The translations under genes were made by a program, and so were the position numbers. From positions 7,575,616 through 7,639,615 of the forward strand of contig NC_135015.1 in NCBI RefSeq assembly GCF_051020955.1: a stretch of 64,000 bases of DNA. Reading direction: 5' to 3'. The DNA is from Megalopta genalis. Its lineage: Eukaryota; Arthropoda; Insecta; Hymenoptera; Halictidae. The notes below the pieces were generated by a model, which did not search any database, had not been told where the DNA came from, and was given only the letters and a program-made list of their open reading frames with translations. This document shows, piece after piece, positions 49,829 through 61,540 of this stretch (the stretch's first letter is position 1; each line of letters begins with the position of its first letter).

Positions 49829-50870
49829 TATCATAAGAAAATGAAAGTAAACAAGATTGTTTTGCAGTGATACCAACATACATTTGAAGTGCTACAAATT
49901 CGATCGGTGCTACAAATGTATGCAGACAAAAATTATACATTGCATCTCGTTATAATTCCGTTAACGCTGAGAATTTTCGTAAGCCGCTCGACGAGGAGGA
50001 TATTCCCGAGCTGACGGTGATTAAAAATAGGTAAAAAAAATCGATCCTTTCATGCACAGAACGGCCGTAATGAATTCACGGTTGAACTATTAGCCGAAGT
50101 TCCTGAAAAAAAAAGATAAATCAAAAGGGGGAAGTGGTTGGTGCGAAACGCGTGATTTCCCTCATCAACCTTTAAAGCTTACAGACTCGTCGAACGACCC
50201 TGCATCGTTCCGCAAATTACCCGTGTCTCGGGTTGCAGTACTCGCAGCCGTTTCTTCCGTCGCGCGTCCATAAATTGCATCATGATACTAATCACGCCGG
50301 AATGCATAAATACCTCGCCGGTAATCAGCGTGCACGCGTATCCTATTGCCTACAACGTGTTCCGAGCAGCGGCGCGTAAGTCTCTCTTAACGCTGCTCCC
50401 ACCCCCGCCCTCGGCCGAGAAAAACGAACTTCGCACATTATGGAGAATTATGCGGGCTCCTTTAATTACGGTGTATCATGAGAGGCCGGCCGGCTGGACG
50501 GGGTGCTCGAGACGGCGAGGTGGCAGAGGGGGGGGGGCGGTTATTCGCGGTCATAAATAAAATATGAACGATATGCAAATGCGATGCGACGTACTCGTTA
50601 ATTAATAGACTGGACTGGAATTTGCGACAGGATCGCGTCGACTCGCAAGGGTTGTTTTCCTGTCCCCTTAGCATCATGAGACGCACGCTATTAATCCTCG
50701 CACGACGATAGTTCGGTTCCCTCGATTTTCATTCCGTGGCCTTATCTAATCTCTCAGCTCCTTGCTAATTTTAGTTGCCTAACGTTTACATTAACATTAC
50801 CGAGGAAATTTTATTAATGTTATTAAATTTATTACAAAAAGTTGCCGCACACAGAAAATACAGATGGGTG
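49829..50870. other. Gene-free
   Basis: Mixed composition, with a GC-rich patch and a G-run at 50528-50537. No exon supported. Confidence 0.5.
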
Positions 50871-51060
50871 GGTTAGGATCATAGTGACGGAAGTCGCATT
50901 TTCATTGTTGTGAGAATGTTGATTTAGAGGGCAGTTAATTCATAGTAACTTTATAATTCATTTCACTTATCGTTTCAACATTTTGACGTGTGTAGATTAT
51001 ATTTTAGGACATCAGTGAAAATTTTCAAAAATGTGACTTACGCCCACTATGATTCTAACC
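50871..51060. mobile_element. MITE family A, copy 2, 190 bp
   Basis: The left end GGTTAGGATCATAGTGACGG pairs with the reverse-complemented right end GGTTAGAATCATAGTGGGCG; both continue into (A)AGTC.CATTTT. The interior shares CATAGTAACTTTATAAT and TTTCACTT with copy 1 at 25977. It is non-coding. Confidence 0.85.
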
Positions 51061-51074
51061 TATATATATGTTTA

Positions 51075-51355
51075 CACTCTTCCAAACGGAATAACTTTTT
51101 AAGAAATTCACCAAATGACTTGAATTTCTTTGAGGTTATAGACGGATCACTAAGTGAGTGCAAAATTTGACAAACATTGCAATAAGGAAGAACATAATTT
51201 CAAAATTTCTTTATCATTTTAAACAATTGTATCTTTGTCAACTTTGTTCACTCTTTGTCTAGCAAACTCGTCCGTCTAACGTCTCGATAAAACTCAAGCC
51301 ATTTGATCCACCTTTAAACCAGTTATTCCATCTGAAATGGTGTTAACATACTTTT
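51075..51355. mobile_element. MITE family C, copy 2, ends decayed
   Basis: CCAAACGGAATAACTTTTT followed by GAAATTCACCAAATGACTTG matches the left arm of copy 1 at 45858. On the right, GTTATTCCATCTGAAATGGT and TAACATACTTTT match its right arm. The outer CAGTCGC termini are not preserved. It starts only about 15 bp after the family A copy. Confidence 0.75.
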
Positions 51356-52725
51356 GTAGTTAATCTAGATAAAAATCTATAGTCTAAAAATGATTTATTT
51401 GTCTCTTTTGGTTCAAATGAAAATGCGAAATTACGGACACACCATAGTATTGAATAAAAAAAACTGACTGAATCATTCCATTAAACAATAATTTTCCCTT
51501 ATAAAATTAGTTCTTCATATTTGTATGCAGAGTATAGATCGAACAAATTCCTAGAAGCCTGGATGTGTGAGAATTTGAATCATTAGAAGCGTCTGAGCGT
51601 CAATTACCGTTCGTGTCCCCAAAGGATTAAACTCGAACAAATGCCGTTCATTCCCCGATCAGATGTCGAAGAGAGCACTATAGCAGAGCGTAGAACAGTG
51701 TCATTTACAGCGGAAAAGTCACTCGACCCGCCGATTGTAGAATTTTGTTGCTCGGATTGGCGAGAACTCGCCACGCGTACGTCGGAAGGGTGAAAAATCG
51801 TTGGCGTTCAATCGGGGAAAGAACGAGCGTTAAAGATACAAAAGGGGTGGCGATGGTGAAAACGAGGAAAAAATCGGGCCGGTTAACGCGATCAGAACGG
51901 GACACGGGAGTGGAGAAGCGTGGATCCGGTTCGCGCACGCACCTGTTCGAGGGTGAAAAAGCACAGCGCGATGGGAGCGCGGCGTTAACGTAACTACGAG
52001 GGTGGAATTACAAGGGGGTTAATCAACGTGCACACAGACCGGCTTTGGCTTTCGAGTCCAAGGGTTGTAAATGCCTCCCCGCTAGTCCACCGTGGACTTT
52101 ATGCACCTCGAAAATAGAGAGAACTTCGGCGGTAGGGGTGACGGAAACGCAGAAAGGAATGGCGGCGGCAGGGAGGGGGCGGCATGAACAGAGAAGTGGT
52201 GAGAAAAGGGGGGCATAGATTTTACGAGGTGGACGCGCCACTTGTCTACGAGCTTGCGGCGTTCCTCGTAAATTTATCCCGAGATCTTTCTTTTTACCGT
52301 CCCCTCTTGGCCCTTGCCGCCTCCACCCGGTCTCCGCTTCCATCCCCCTTTTTTCCCATAATTTACTGCTAGCCGGTCGTGGCAGCGGGAATACTTATGT
52401 CTCATATTTCCTTATAACGCGGCGGTAACACGGTTTTACCGGACGCAGACCAGCGCGGGAACGGCCGCGCGTAATTAAAAATGTAATCGTAGCTGAAACG
52501 CGGACTGACAAATTTACTGCGCCAAAAATTCTCCTCTCGCCGGCCGCTCCCGTCGCGACCGAGACGACCACGTCCGGAGCCAAGTTACGCCGTTCCGGAC
52601 AATTAAAAACAAATCCCCGAAATTGAATTGGGTGCGAACGCGGCCTCCAGAATCGGCGAACGTGTGCGCGGGCCGCCGGCATGGAGTCTGCGAGCAGGGC
52701 AAATAACAATCGGTTATGTTAATGC
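51356..52725. other. Gene-free; CpG-rich from 51700
   Basis: AT-rich to 51650, then CpG-rich with chance frames on both strands. No recognised domain. Confidence 0.5.
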
Positions 52726-52902
52726 GCCGGTAATTAATTATTGAAAATTTTATACGATGGCCCGGCCTCGACCCGGGCGCCGGCGAATAGTTACACCGTG
52801 GCTTGATATTACCGGTGAAGCAATTAATTACTTCCGATAAGTACAACCGCCGCGCACTAAGAGCCAGAGAGAACTGCGCCGCTGCCAGCCGGTAATTAAT
52901 TA
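52726..52902. promoter_or_regulatory. TAATTA-rich block with a 15-bp repeat
   Basis: GCCGGTAATTAATTA occurs twice exactly (52726-52740 and 52888-52902), and a third related CAATTAATTA lies at 52821. TAATTA is the core of many homeodomain sites. The sites sit inside otherwise GC-rich sequence, which makes chance less likely than in AT-rich DNA. An enhancer role is an inference. Confidence 0.35.
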
Positions 52903-52966
52903 GCTCGAATTAATGTAGTTCAACGTTCTCGCGGTCCGCCCCGGTGATATTTCAATATTTCAGCCT

Positions 52967-52988
52967 CGACGACGACGACGACGACGAC
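52967..52988. repeat. (CGA)n microsatellite
   Basis: About seven CGA units. Confidence 0.9.
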
Positions 52989-53500
52989 CACCGGCGACGG
53001 GAAAACGTTTTTCCTTCTCGATTAACCCGGTCCGCTTCGCCACTTCTGTCACCGGCGAACACCGCAGTCGCGACGGAGACGAGAAATTGAGAACCGGTAA
53101 ATAGTTAACGCGCCGAGTCCAATAAATTCGACTAACTCAAAGTAACATTCGACCCTCTCGTTCCGCTGGATTAGGAGAACACCGAGATTGGAAACGTGAT
53201 CGCGCCACGCTGTCAAGAGCTTCCCCTTTTTTGAATAACTTATTGCCACCCCAAGAGGAATCTCAGGTGTCTCGGTGTCTCGAGATTTCCGCGCGAATTT
53301 ATCGAGCAATTTCCGACCGTTAAGGAAACAGGTGCGATCGATATAAATCTTGTAATACCTACTTCCGGACAGGATTCGAATCAAGACCCGAATGTAGAAC
53401 TCCTTGAGAACCTATTGTGGTACTCTAATCTGGAATTAACATTTAAATGAATATCTCCGGATTTTTTACTTTGAATGAAATAATGAAATGTGTTTCATAT
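52989..53500. other. Gene-free stretch
   Basis: A 111-codon minus-strand frame (53384-53049) is open but shows no recognisable domain, start context or splice sites. Confidence 0.45.
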
Positions 53501-53700
53501 ATAATAGTTTGTAGAATTAAATTTTAACTCCATTATAACTACAATTAAACTTGTTTAACTTAAAATGTTTCATAATAGTTTGTAGAATTAAATTTTAACT
53601 CCATCATAACTACAATTAAACTTGTTTAAATTAAAATGTTTTATAATAGTTTGCAGAATTAAATTTTAACTCCATTATATATAACTACAATTAAACTTTA
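53501..53700. repeat. 71-bp tandem repeat, about 2.8 copies
   Basis: Units starting ATAATAGTTTG begin at 53501, 53572 and 53643. Copies 1 and 2 are almost identical; copy 3 has a small insertion (ATAT) and then stops. The high identity suggests recent expansion. Confidence 0.95.
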
Positions 53701-55281
53701 CTATATTTAAATTCATTCAAAATATATTTTAATTCATTAGAGTTACTATTTTGGTATAGTTTGTTCTTTTATTCCTACTCCGTTTGTTTCCATTGTTATC
53801 AACTTGATATCATAATTTTCTTTTATCGTAATATTTGTTATGTTACTAAAATAGAAATTAAAAACAACGTTTGGTTTCAATAATGGCTTGCACAAGAAAC
53901 GTTGGAACTTAATGAATTTCTGTACTCCATTTTCTGTTTCAGCTATTCAGGGTAATTTGTGGAGCTTTATGCAAATACTTTCATACATTTAAAGAAGACA
54001 AAACTGATTTCAATGGTTGAAATATTTTCCTTACGAAGAAACTAAATTACAACTGTCGTTAAAATTTGTTAGTGTAACATAATTAAGTACGTACAAATTT
54101 ACAGCGTATAACAACTATGAAATTAAAACTGTTATATATAGTTACAAACAGTTTATAATATAAAAAGTTCACGATCCCTTCTGCGTGGAAAATGTCACTT
54201 AACACGTTAACTACTAAATGTGCCAAACATAGGAGAACCTTAATTATCTGAACCTTTGGCACTTGAACTGGTTGCTACCCAAACACGTTTCGCATGTAAA
54301 TACAAGTAGAACCTCTATTATCCGAACTATCAATGTTAAAATTTTCTGTCATCCAAACAGGTTTCCAATTTAAATCTATTATTTAAATCTATAGCGATTC
54401 ACATACAACACGGTTTATTGTATAACTTTTTTAATTGATCTAACACCGTAACTATCCTCCCCTCTCTCATTCTCCAGCTAATTAGATACAAACAGTTATA
54501 CAAATTTCTCGTTTCATTTTCCCATATCCTAATTATGCTACCGATTACGCATTTTTTACAACACAGTCATTAACACTCGCATACTCTTTTCTTCTCGATT
54601 AACACCGCGTAACTACTCGCATGAAGAGCTTAATTCGCACAAATCGTTTCTTTAACCACATGATTACTCTGTTAGATAGTTTTTAGTAATTTTATGAGCA
54701 CCTTTTAGAAATATCGTGAAATAGAAGCAAATAAAATTATCTAGAAGAAAAAATTGCTATACCCCAAGGGTGAATCTATCCCCGCATCCAAGTAAATGTT
54801 CTGTTATCCGAACCATCTTTCCATGATCAGTTTCGATTGCCAAGGTCTCACCGTAAGCAGCTGAGAAGCACGCTTATCGCCTGGCGGAGCTGTCACGAAT
54901 TTCTAGTTTGTGTTTCGCAGACTGGCAAGACGTGCTGTAAAACATGGAAACGAATGGTCGACCTAAACGTTAGGAGGTGCGCAGCTACGCCACCGTGGAG
55001 CAGGTTATTTACGTTCCGCGTTGAGAAGTTCTGATCCGTGAAACGCGCCTCCTGAAATATGACGGAAGTCCCGTGTCTGCGAGCCCTCGCCATTTTTTCG
55101 CGTTTCCTTCCTCCGTAGTTTAATATCAGCGAGCTGTCACGTGGTTGCTGCCCTGGCCGCGCCCCTAACCTTCGTTCGTATGCGTCGCCGACAACTTTGC
55201 GGATTTGCCGCGACGATCAACCGTGCGCTTTCTGTGTCCGGGGGATCTCGTTAGCAGGACCGTATTAACCATCAAATGGCG
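53701..55281. other. AT-rich, with scattered Tigger-like motifs
   Basis: AGAACCTTAATTATCTGAAC (54234), GTAGAACCTCTATTATCCGA (54306) and TTCTGTTATCCGAACC (54799) resemble the TTATCCGAAC termini of Tigger/Jerky elements and may mark a decayed copy. TTAACACGTTAACTACT near 54200 recalls a lone piggyBac-like end. No coding remnant was recognised. Confidence 0.4.
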
Positions 55282-55973
55282 AACACTGTTTCAATATCAC
55301 TAGTAGCAACGTGACGTTAAATCAACTCGGTGTCAATAATGGTGGCTTGATGTCAAACTAACTCCGTATCAGCAGGGTGATTCGACGTAAAATAAACACC
55401 TTGTTAATAATAGTGACTTGACGTCAAACTGACTCTGCAGGATGTCCCATAATTACGTCAACGCCTGGAAAGGGGTGATTCTTGAGGTCATTTGAAGTAA
55501 CTTCTTCCTTAGCGAAAATGCAATCCGCAGCTTTGTTTACGAGTTATTAACGGAAAACACTGACCAATGAGAGGCGAGCTCGGGTGACGCTAGGCGGCCG
55601 AGCCAATGAGCGGAACTGGGCTTCGACCGCCAGCTATTCTCGCCACTCATTGGTCAGTGTTTTTCGTTAATAACTCGTAAACAAAACCGCGGATTGCATT
55701 TTCGCTAAGGAAAAAGTTACTTCAAATGACCTCAGGAATCACCCCTTCCGGGTGCTAACATAATTATGAGACATCCTGTATAGTGGTACCACTAGCGATG
55801 CGAAATCAATTTGACAAAAAGTGATCATTATTGCTATAGAGTGTCAAGTCGCTACTACTGTAATGATACGGAGGCGATTTAATTTCAAGTCACTATTATT
55901 GATATGGAATCAATTTGCCGTCAAGTCGCTGCTACACTAGTGAATCAATTCGACGTTCATTACCAACAGTGTT
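55282..55973. mobile_element. Foldback-like structure, 692 bp
   Basis: The outer ends are AACACTGTT (55282-55290) and its complement AACAGTGTT (55965-55973). The left arm (to 55437) holds degenerate repeats of about 45 bp with AATAATAGTGACTTGACGTC-like cores. The right arm (from 55779) holds the same repeats in the opposite orientation, for example TCAAGTCACTATTATT. A palindromic MITE occupies the centre. This fits either a foldback transposon whose centre is part of it, or a MITE inserted at the symmetry point of an older inverted repeat. Confidence 0.65.
55438..55778. mobile_element. Palindromic MITE, 341 bp, CAGGATGTC ends
   Basis: CAGGATGTCCCATAATTACG on the left and, reverse-complemented, CAGGATGTCTCATAATTATG on the right start arms that stay complementary for about 150 bp, through GCGAAAATGCAATCCGC and CACTGACCAATGAG, almost to the centre. 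TA follows the right end; TG precedes the left, probably a mutated TA. The termini resemble those of the MITE at 62495 (CAGGGTGTCCCA), so both may belong to the same Tc1/mariner-type group. Confidence 0.85.
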
Positions 55974-56507
55974 AGGAGCCAATTTGACGTACGTCACCAC
56001 ACTGAGGTTAATCCTCTATACACCTTTCTTCCACTAGCTATTATATCGCGGCGCGCTCTCGCTTTTACTTTTCCTGTCTCTCGAGGCTTTCGCCCTTAAC
56101 TCCTGACTTCCGCGTCGCGTAAACGCGATCGTGGCAACACGGTATTTTTTTTAAGCGGGTCAACACGGGATTCTTGATTCTTATCTTGCAGCGGCCGACG
56201 CGCATCGTCTGTCGTCTTAATTAGTCCCGGCAACTTCTTTCTCTAATTTGTTTGGAAATGTTTTTTAACTGGCTCCCCGCGGAACTTTCGGGATTGCTGG
56301 TTGCGTTGTTTCACCGAGGTGGACGAACTCGATGGGATTTTTAAGAACTTTGACCCCATCCAGCCGGGCTCGAGTCTGCACGGAATTCTTAAACGTCAAA
56401 CGACGACATCGCCGCGTTTGTTCGAGACAAAATTTTAGCGACGTATCTGGGAAAGGCAGTAGAAAAGGCAAAGTTAATCTCGAATATCTGGCTGATTATC
56501 CTTTTAA
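55974..56507. other. Gene-free stretch
   Basis: Mixed composition. No exon or repeat recognised. Confidence 0.5.
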
Positions 56508-57076
56508 CCCTTTCGCTCCCTCCTGAACGGAACCACCCGCCGAAATTGTGCACATTGCGCGTGGATAATGTATTTGGGAAGAAAAGGGATTTTTCTTTAA
56601 AACAATATAGTTATAATTTCTGCATAAGATATAAAGTTATTTAATAGGTAAAAAAAGTTTCATTAACAATGGAAAAAGTGAAGAAATAATATATAATATA
56701 CAGTAATAAAATAAAACATAATATTCATAATACAAAACATAATACATAATAATTAGTCCTAAAGTTAGTACTTTCGTTTTTCTATCCCTTTATGACATGT
56801 AACACAATAATAATGGGAAATGCAGGTAGAACAAATATAACTTGAATGGTGTGTCGTTTATTTCGGACTGTCGTTTGTTTGTTTCGTCAAAAGATTCACG
56901 CAATAGTAACAAGAGGCGGTGCAGTCCAAAAATTAGGTCGCGATTTTACCAGCATGTCGGATATATCCGGCGTTCGTCCCCAGAGGGCGATCATGTGGAT
57001 GTCGGATATATCCGGCGTTCGGCTCCGCGAGTGTTCATATGGATGACGGATATATCCGTCGTTCGGAGCGAAAGGG
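56508..57076. mobile_element. piggyBac-type element, 569 bp, with GGATATATCC repeats
   Basis: TTAA flanks both ends (56504-56507 and 57077-57080). The termini are identical for 12 bp: CCCTTTCGCTCC on the left and, reverse-complemented, on the right. Near the right end a unit with GTCGGATATATCCGGCGTTC occurs three times (from about 56956, 57000 and 57045), each carrying the palindrome GGATATATCC. No transposase was recognised. TTAA and CCC termini place it in the piggyBac superfamily. Confidence 0.85.
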
Positions 57077-57080
57077 TTAA

Positions 57081-60000
57081 CAATACACTTATCAGAATCT
57101 TCAGAATATTTCAGACAAAGTAGTAAAATAACAACTGACTTCGCACTATCTTACAAACTATAATGCGTCATAGACACATGAATCGTTACTACGAATACGT
57201 TGAAATAAACGAAGTGTGCTATTATTTTCAGATTCCTACGTTCTCAGATCGACGAACCCGGCAAACAACGTTGTTCGTCCAATTTCCTTAACTTCGGCCA
57301 ACAAACGAATGAAACGGACGAATGTCGTAATGTCGGACGTAAACATTTCACATGCAATAAGCGTAGCTAAAGTTTGATGGCCGACGGTAAATGCGGCCAG
57401 GCTTCGTTTTATCTACTCCGCATGATTTCTGCTTCCGGTACGTATCCGTTATTCGGCGAACGGGCGTATAAATCGATAAGGGTGAACGAGCAATCGCTTT
57501 CAATATGGATCGCCGCTATGACGCGGCGCTCCGGGCGTAAATCTATTTACGAAAATTGTTAAAAGATACTTGGTAGGCGGCATGTTAGTCCCTGTTACGC
57601 GTAACAGGCCATCGTAAGCCGGCGGATCTCGTAAGTTCCGGTTGCGAGGAGGGTTTAACGACGTCGCAGGATATCGCGAAGGAGAAGTAACGCCGTGAAG
57701 CTGAAAGTATAAAGACGTAAAGTGATACCGGGATGACAGAGAGGCGAGCCCCGGCTGCGAATACACGGGAGAGCTCGTGAAACCCGCGCCCGGATGGAAT
57801 TTAAGAAGCGTGGCGGACGGCCGTTGTTTCGACGAGTAATAACGTCGTCGCGGAAAATCACGGCAACGCGTTTAACGTACCTACATACACACATACACGT
57901 CCGGCCTGTGGACGCGAAAGAATCGAGGAAAGCTGCGCGCGTAACGGAGGGACATTTAAGCGAAGTTCTCGGGATCGATAGTTCGGCAAACTCGTCTTCG
58001 ATTCGCGCTACTTTTTCATCGGCGCTGCGGCGCGACGCGTCGCCGTCGCGGCGGTTCCCCGATACGGGAAAAGTAACTTCTCAGCCACTTGGAGCAGAGC
58101 CGGATCCAAGTGGTCCGAGTTAGTCAAGTTCAGATTATCATATCTTTAATTCGTGGCAATTCGGTCCCCGGGCTGTTAGATGAGGAAGAAAGAAATAATT
58201 GCCAGGATATCCTCGCCCGCCGTCGCCGGGCAAAACGACGGATGGGGCTGTGGGAGATTAAAAAAGACCAGATAGAGAAAAAGTGGAAGAGAGAGAGGGG
58301 GGAACGACGTGGGGAAGAGGAAGAAAGGAAAAGGAGAAAAGAAAAACAGGGAGACGACAAGAGGCTCTCGAGGAATTCGTGACTAATTAGAACAATGGCG
58401 GAGCACTCGGCGAGTAAGCAGGATTTTAATGGGCGGGCCTTCCAATCATTAAGGGAAAGTGCTCTTTTATTTTAGCCTCCCCTGCCTACCCGCTGTGCCC
58501 GTTTCCACGGCGTCTTTCGATCTTCTCGAGATTCGATCGCAGCCGATCCAACGGCCGCGTTTTCCAAGATTCGACCGAGATAACCTTCCTCGAGTGCCCA
58601 TCAAGCCCTTCCATGGATCCATTGGCTGACGCGTATCCCGGCTCGTTACGTAAGTGAATGATAAGTTTCGAGCAGAAGGCGGGAAAGGTCCCCCAGGTGG
58701 AACGACTACGGGGGCGGTCTATTTTACAAATGCTCCGACGATAGACGCCGGAGAGTGCGAACAGCCTCGCTAATGGAAGTTACACGCTCGGATAAATTTG
58801 TTAAAGATACCAGCGCATTAAATGTCGCCCTCTCGTAGACAGGGCTCGCGGGCAAAGTATTACTACGGCCTCGCCGGTATCGTTCTATGGTATGAATAAT
58901 TCAATAAAACGATAACTGTGTTGCGTGCTAATTTACCGTCGAGTTTCTCTGCTAATAATTCACATGCTTTATGATATATCGCTGACGTTTCGTGACCAAC
59001 AATTATGCGCTGCGCGGCGCCCGGCTGGCTGTAATTCGCGCCCGCCGTTCCTCCGTAACGTCGCGGTCCTTGGAAAAAACGGCGTATCAAAAAATAGTAG
59101 TTCTTTCCACCTTGTCCTGATTCGCCAACGTTTGGTTGCTCGCGATTGACTCTGAGACTGTGGGGGCGGAGGTGCTGCGTTAAGGGGGCACCACTGTGCG
59201 AAAGTATGGAGAACATAACTCTTCATGATGCATATGTCGTGACAGAAGTTTTAACTCACTCACACCAATTATATTATTTATCAAGAGTATGAAATTCTTG
59301 CAAAATGTCTCATGAAATTCGGCTCGAAATCTCTAATTGGAAAGCAGTACAACTTTTCCAGTTAACATTAGATTTACGGAATCTGTCAAAATGACGAGTC
59401 ACTAATTTTTTAATTTATAATTATTCCGATTATAAAGATACATAGATGAGTTATTTATCCAATATATGCGTTACTTGCGGCAAAAGCTACAATAACACTC
59501 CTTAAAAATCAGAATAAATATCTTATTATTACTTTTATAAACTAATATGATGCAGCTACTTTTAGTGCTCCGTAAATCTAGCGTTAATAATTTTTCCTTT
59601 CTATCTCTACCGTTTCACCGTTCATTCCACAGCAATTTTTGTTTCGGGTTACCGATAGGAAAATAACGTCTATCGCTTGGTAACATCTCGCTGCGTCCTC
59701 TCAATTATGCAAGTTATCCACAAATCTATATTATCGCAAAAATTTTGGGTCTTTTGTCGACATCTGCCGCGCCGATTTTCAACGCAGTCGTGGGCGAAGT
59801 GGGGAAGGGAGCACAGGAATAATCGAATTACGATAATGCGTTCCGGGGTATGATCGCTCAAACACGATAATCCTGCCATATCGTTTCCCCGAGACTGACA
59901 AGCTGCGGAGGTCGATCGAAAAGTCAAACACACCGGAAATAATGAAACGACGAATGTCGTGGGTCGCGAGACGAATTTATTCGGCATCGGGAAAAGTACG

Positions 60001-61397
60001 AGAACGCTGGTATCTCTAGGAAATGAGCTTGTATATTTGAAACCTTTTCGTTCTGCAAAGCGGTGCATTTCTTTTTATAGCCAACTGGATACCGTATATT
60101 TATTATAATACATCGTTTAGCAGTAAAATTGGTTTATCGGCGAAACGCACCGTTCAGTCCGCTACGATCGTAAAATATCGTTCTTCAATGTTATTGTACT
60201 TACAAAGGATTTATGTGCATTTAAATGTGTTAAATTAAGCACGCGATATAATTATAGAAATGTTTTAAATACCAAACATGGAAGTGAATTGTGATCAGAA
60301 GGAATATTAAAAACAATATTTTAAGAGTTCGTTGATCGAACGTTCTATTTCCTATCAGCATAATTATAAGTGAAATCAAATGTGTGTAGTTCTCCGAGGT
60401 TCTCCAAAGTTAGTTTATAATATTACGTTCAATCTACTGTCTAGAGTCAACAAAAACACATTCCAATTTACAAACCCTCTGTCAAATTGAATTATACACT
60501 TCCCGTTAATTTCACCAACGGGGACAAGGTACTATTATCCAAGCGTCTGCCTAATTTTGTGTCCCCACGTACGAAGCGGCGATACCGACGCATTAATTGT
60601 ACGTTTCGCAGAGAGTATTATAGGCTCGTATCGTAACAACGTTTTACCGTCAATATTTGTCAGCGGTGTAGGGTTGTAGAACCGGCCCGTTACTTAACCG
60701 GCCCACCTTTACGATGTTACGTCCCTAAAGCCTGCATCGTAATTACGGACGGGTTATGGGGGACGTAAAGGGGAAAAAGTAGGGACAAAACAACATTCTC
60801 GATCTCACGTATAAATCGCCTAAGGCGTTTCTCTTCCTATTCGGTCACGACGCCGTCCACAGTGTAACGAATCACCAGCAAATGTATTTTGTTAGATAAA
60901 ATACATTTTGAGACATCAAAAAGTCTTGTTACTTCTATTGCAAGTCACCGTAGATGATTTAAAATAATTGATAAAACGTTTAGAAATTAATTTAGTGAGT
61001 TTTAACCGAAGCAGACCACTTTGAAACCACGAGACAGCTATAATGATCATATCACACTAATCAATATTTCAGGATTAATATTCTTATGTCACTCATGATA
61101 CATGTTTCGTTATTTATAACAGACGACTCGTGTCGTATGATTACAAGGAACTCTGATAAATATTTTAATATAAGTGGTCGACCGGTTGCTTCTTATACAG
61201 TGTCTGTCCAAAAAAAAAGTTAACCGTTCCAGAGGTCCGTTCTACAAGGTTACATAGCTCCGTGCAGAACTCTGTGTTTCAAAATTTACAGTAGATGTCT
61301 GGTAAACATGGTAACCAGCATAGCATTGAATAGGTGTAGTGCTAAATATAGTATAAATATATTTCCCGGTATGCTAAGAAAATAAAATATCGAGTTA
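57081..61397. other. Gene-free; purine-rich tract inside
   Basis: 57370-59220 is CpG-rich with many chance frames. A purine-rich tract covers about 58262-58352. 59220-61390 is AT-rich. TACAGTGTCTGTCCAAAA at about 61197 looks like a lone mariner-type end. No exon supported. Confidence 0.5.
58262..58352. repeat. Purine-rich tract
   Basis: Roughly 90 bp that is nearly all A and G on the plus strand (GAGAGAGG, GGAAGAGGAAG, AAAAGGAG). The 97-codon Arg/Glu/Lys-rich frame through it is a consequence of this composition. Confidence 0.8.
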
Positions 61398-61538
61398 CAG
61401 TAAACCTCACGCGACAAGAAGGCACCTTTGTGTTTACATTCCCCCTCTTACTATTTGCGGCAGTGGGGCAGGAGGAGGAAGGGGAGGAGTAGGGGAGGAA
61501 TGTAAACACAAAGGTGCCTTCTTGTCGCGTGAGGACTG
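61398..61538. mobile_element. Hairpin MITE, 141 bp, TA flanked
   Basis: TA lies outside both ends. The left arm starts CAGTAAACCTCACGCGACAA and the right, reverse-complemented, starts CAGTCCTCACGCGACAAGAA. Apart from three extra A in the left arm, about 40 bp are identical through GGCACCTTTGTGTTTACATTCC. The loop of about 57 bp is C-rich, then GGA-rich. The near-perfect arms suggest a young copy, Tc1/mariner-type by its TA flanks. Confidence 0.9.
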
Positions 61539-61540
61539 TA

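Noticed and set aside
53365..53385. tRNA B-box-like GGATTCGAATC
   Set aside because: There is no matching A-box, anticodon arm or acceptor pairing around it.
58089..58382. 97-codon plus-strand frame rich in Arg, Glu and Lys
   Set aside because: Explained by the purine-rich tract it crosses.
61197..61215. TACAGTGTCTGTCCAAAA as a mariner end
   Set aside because: No partner end was found within several kb.
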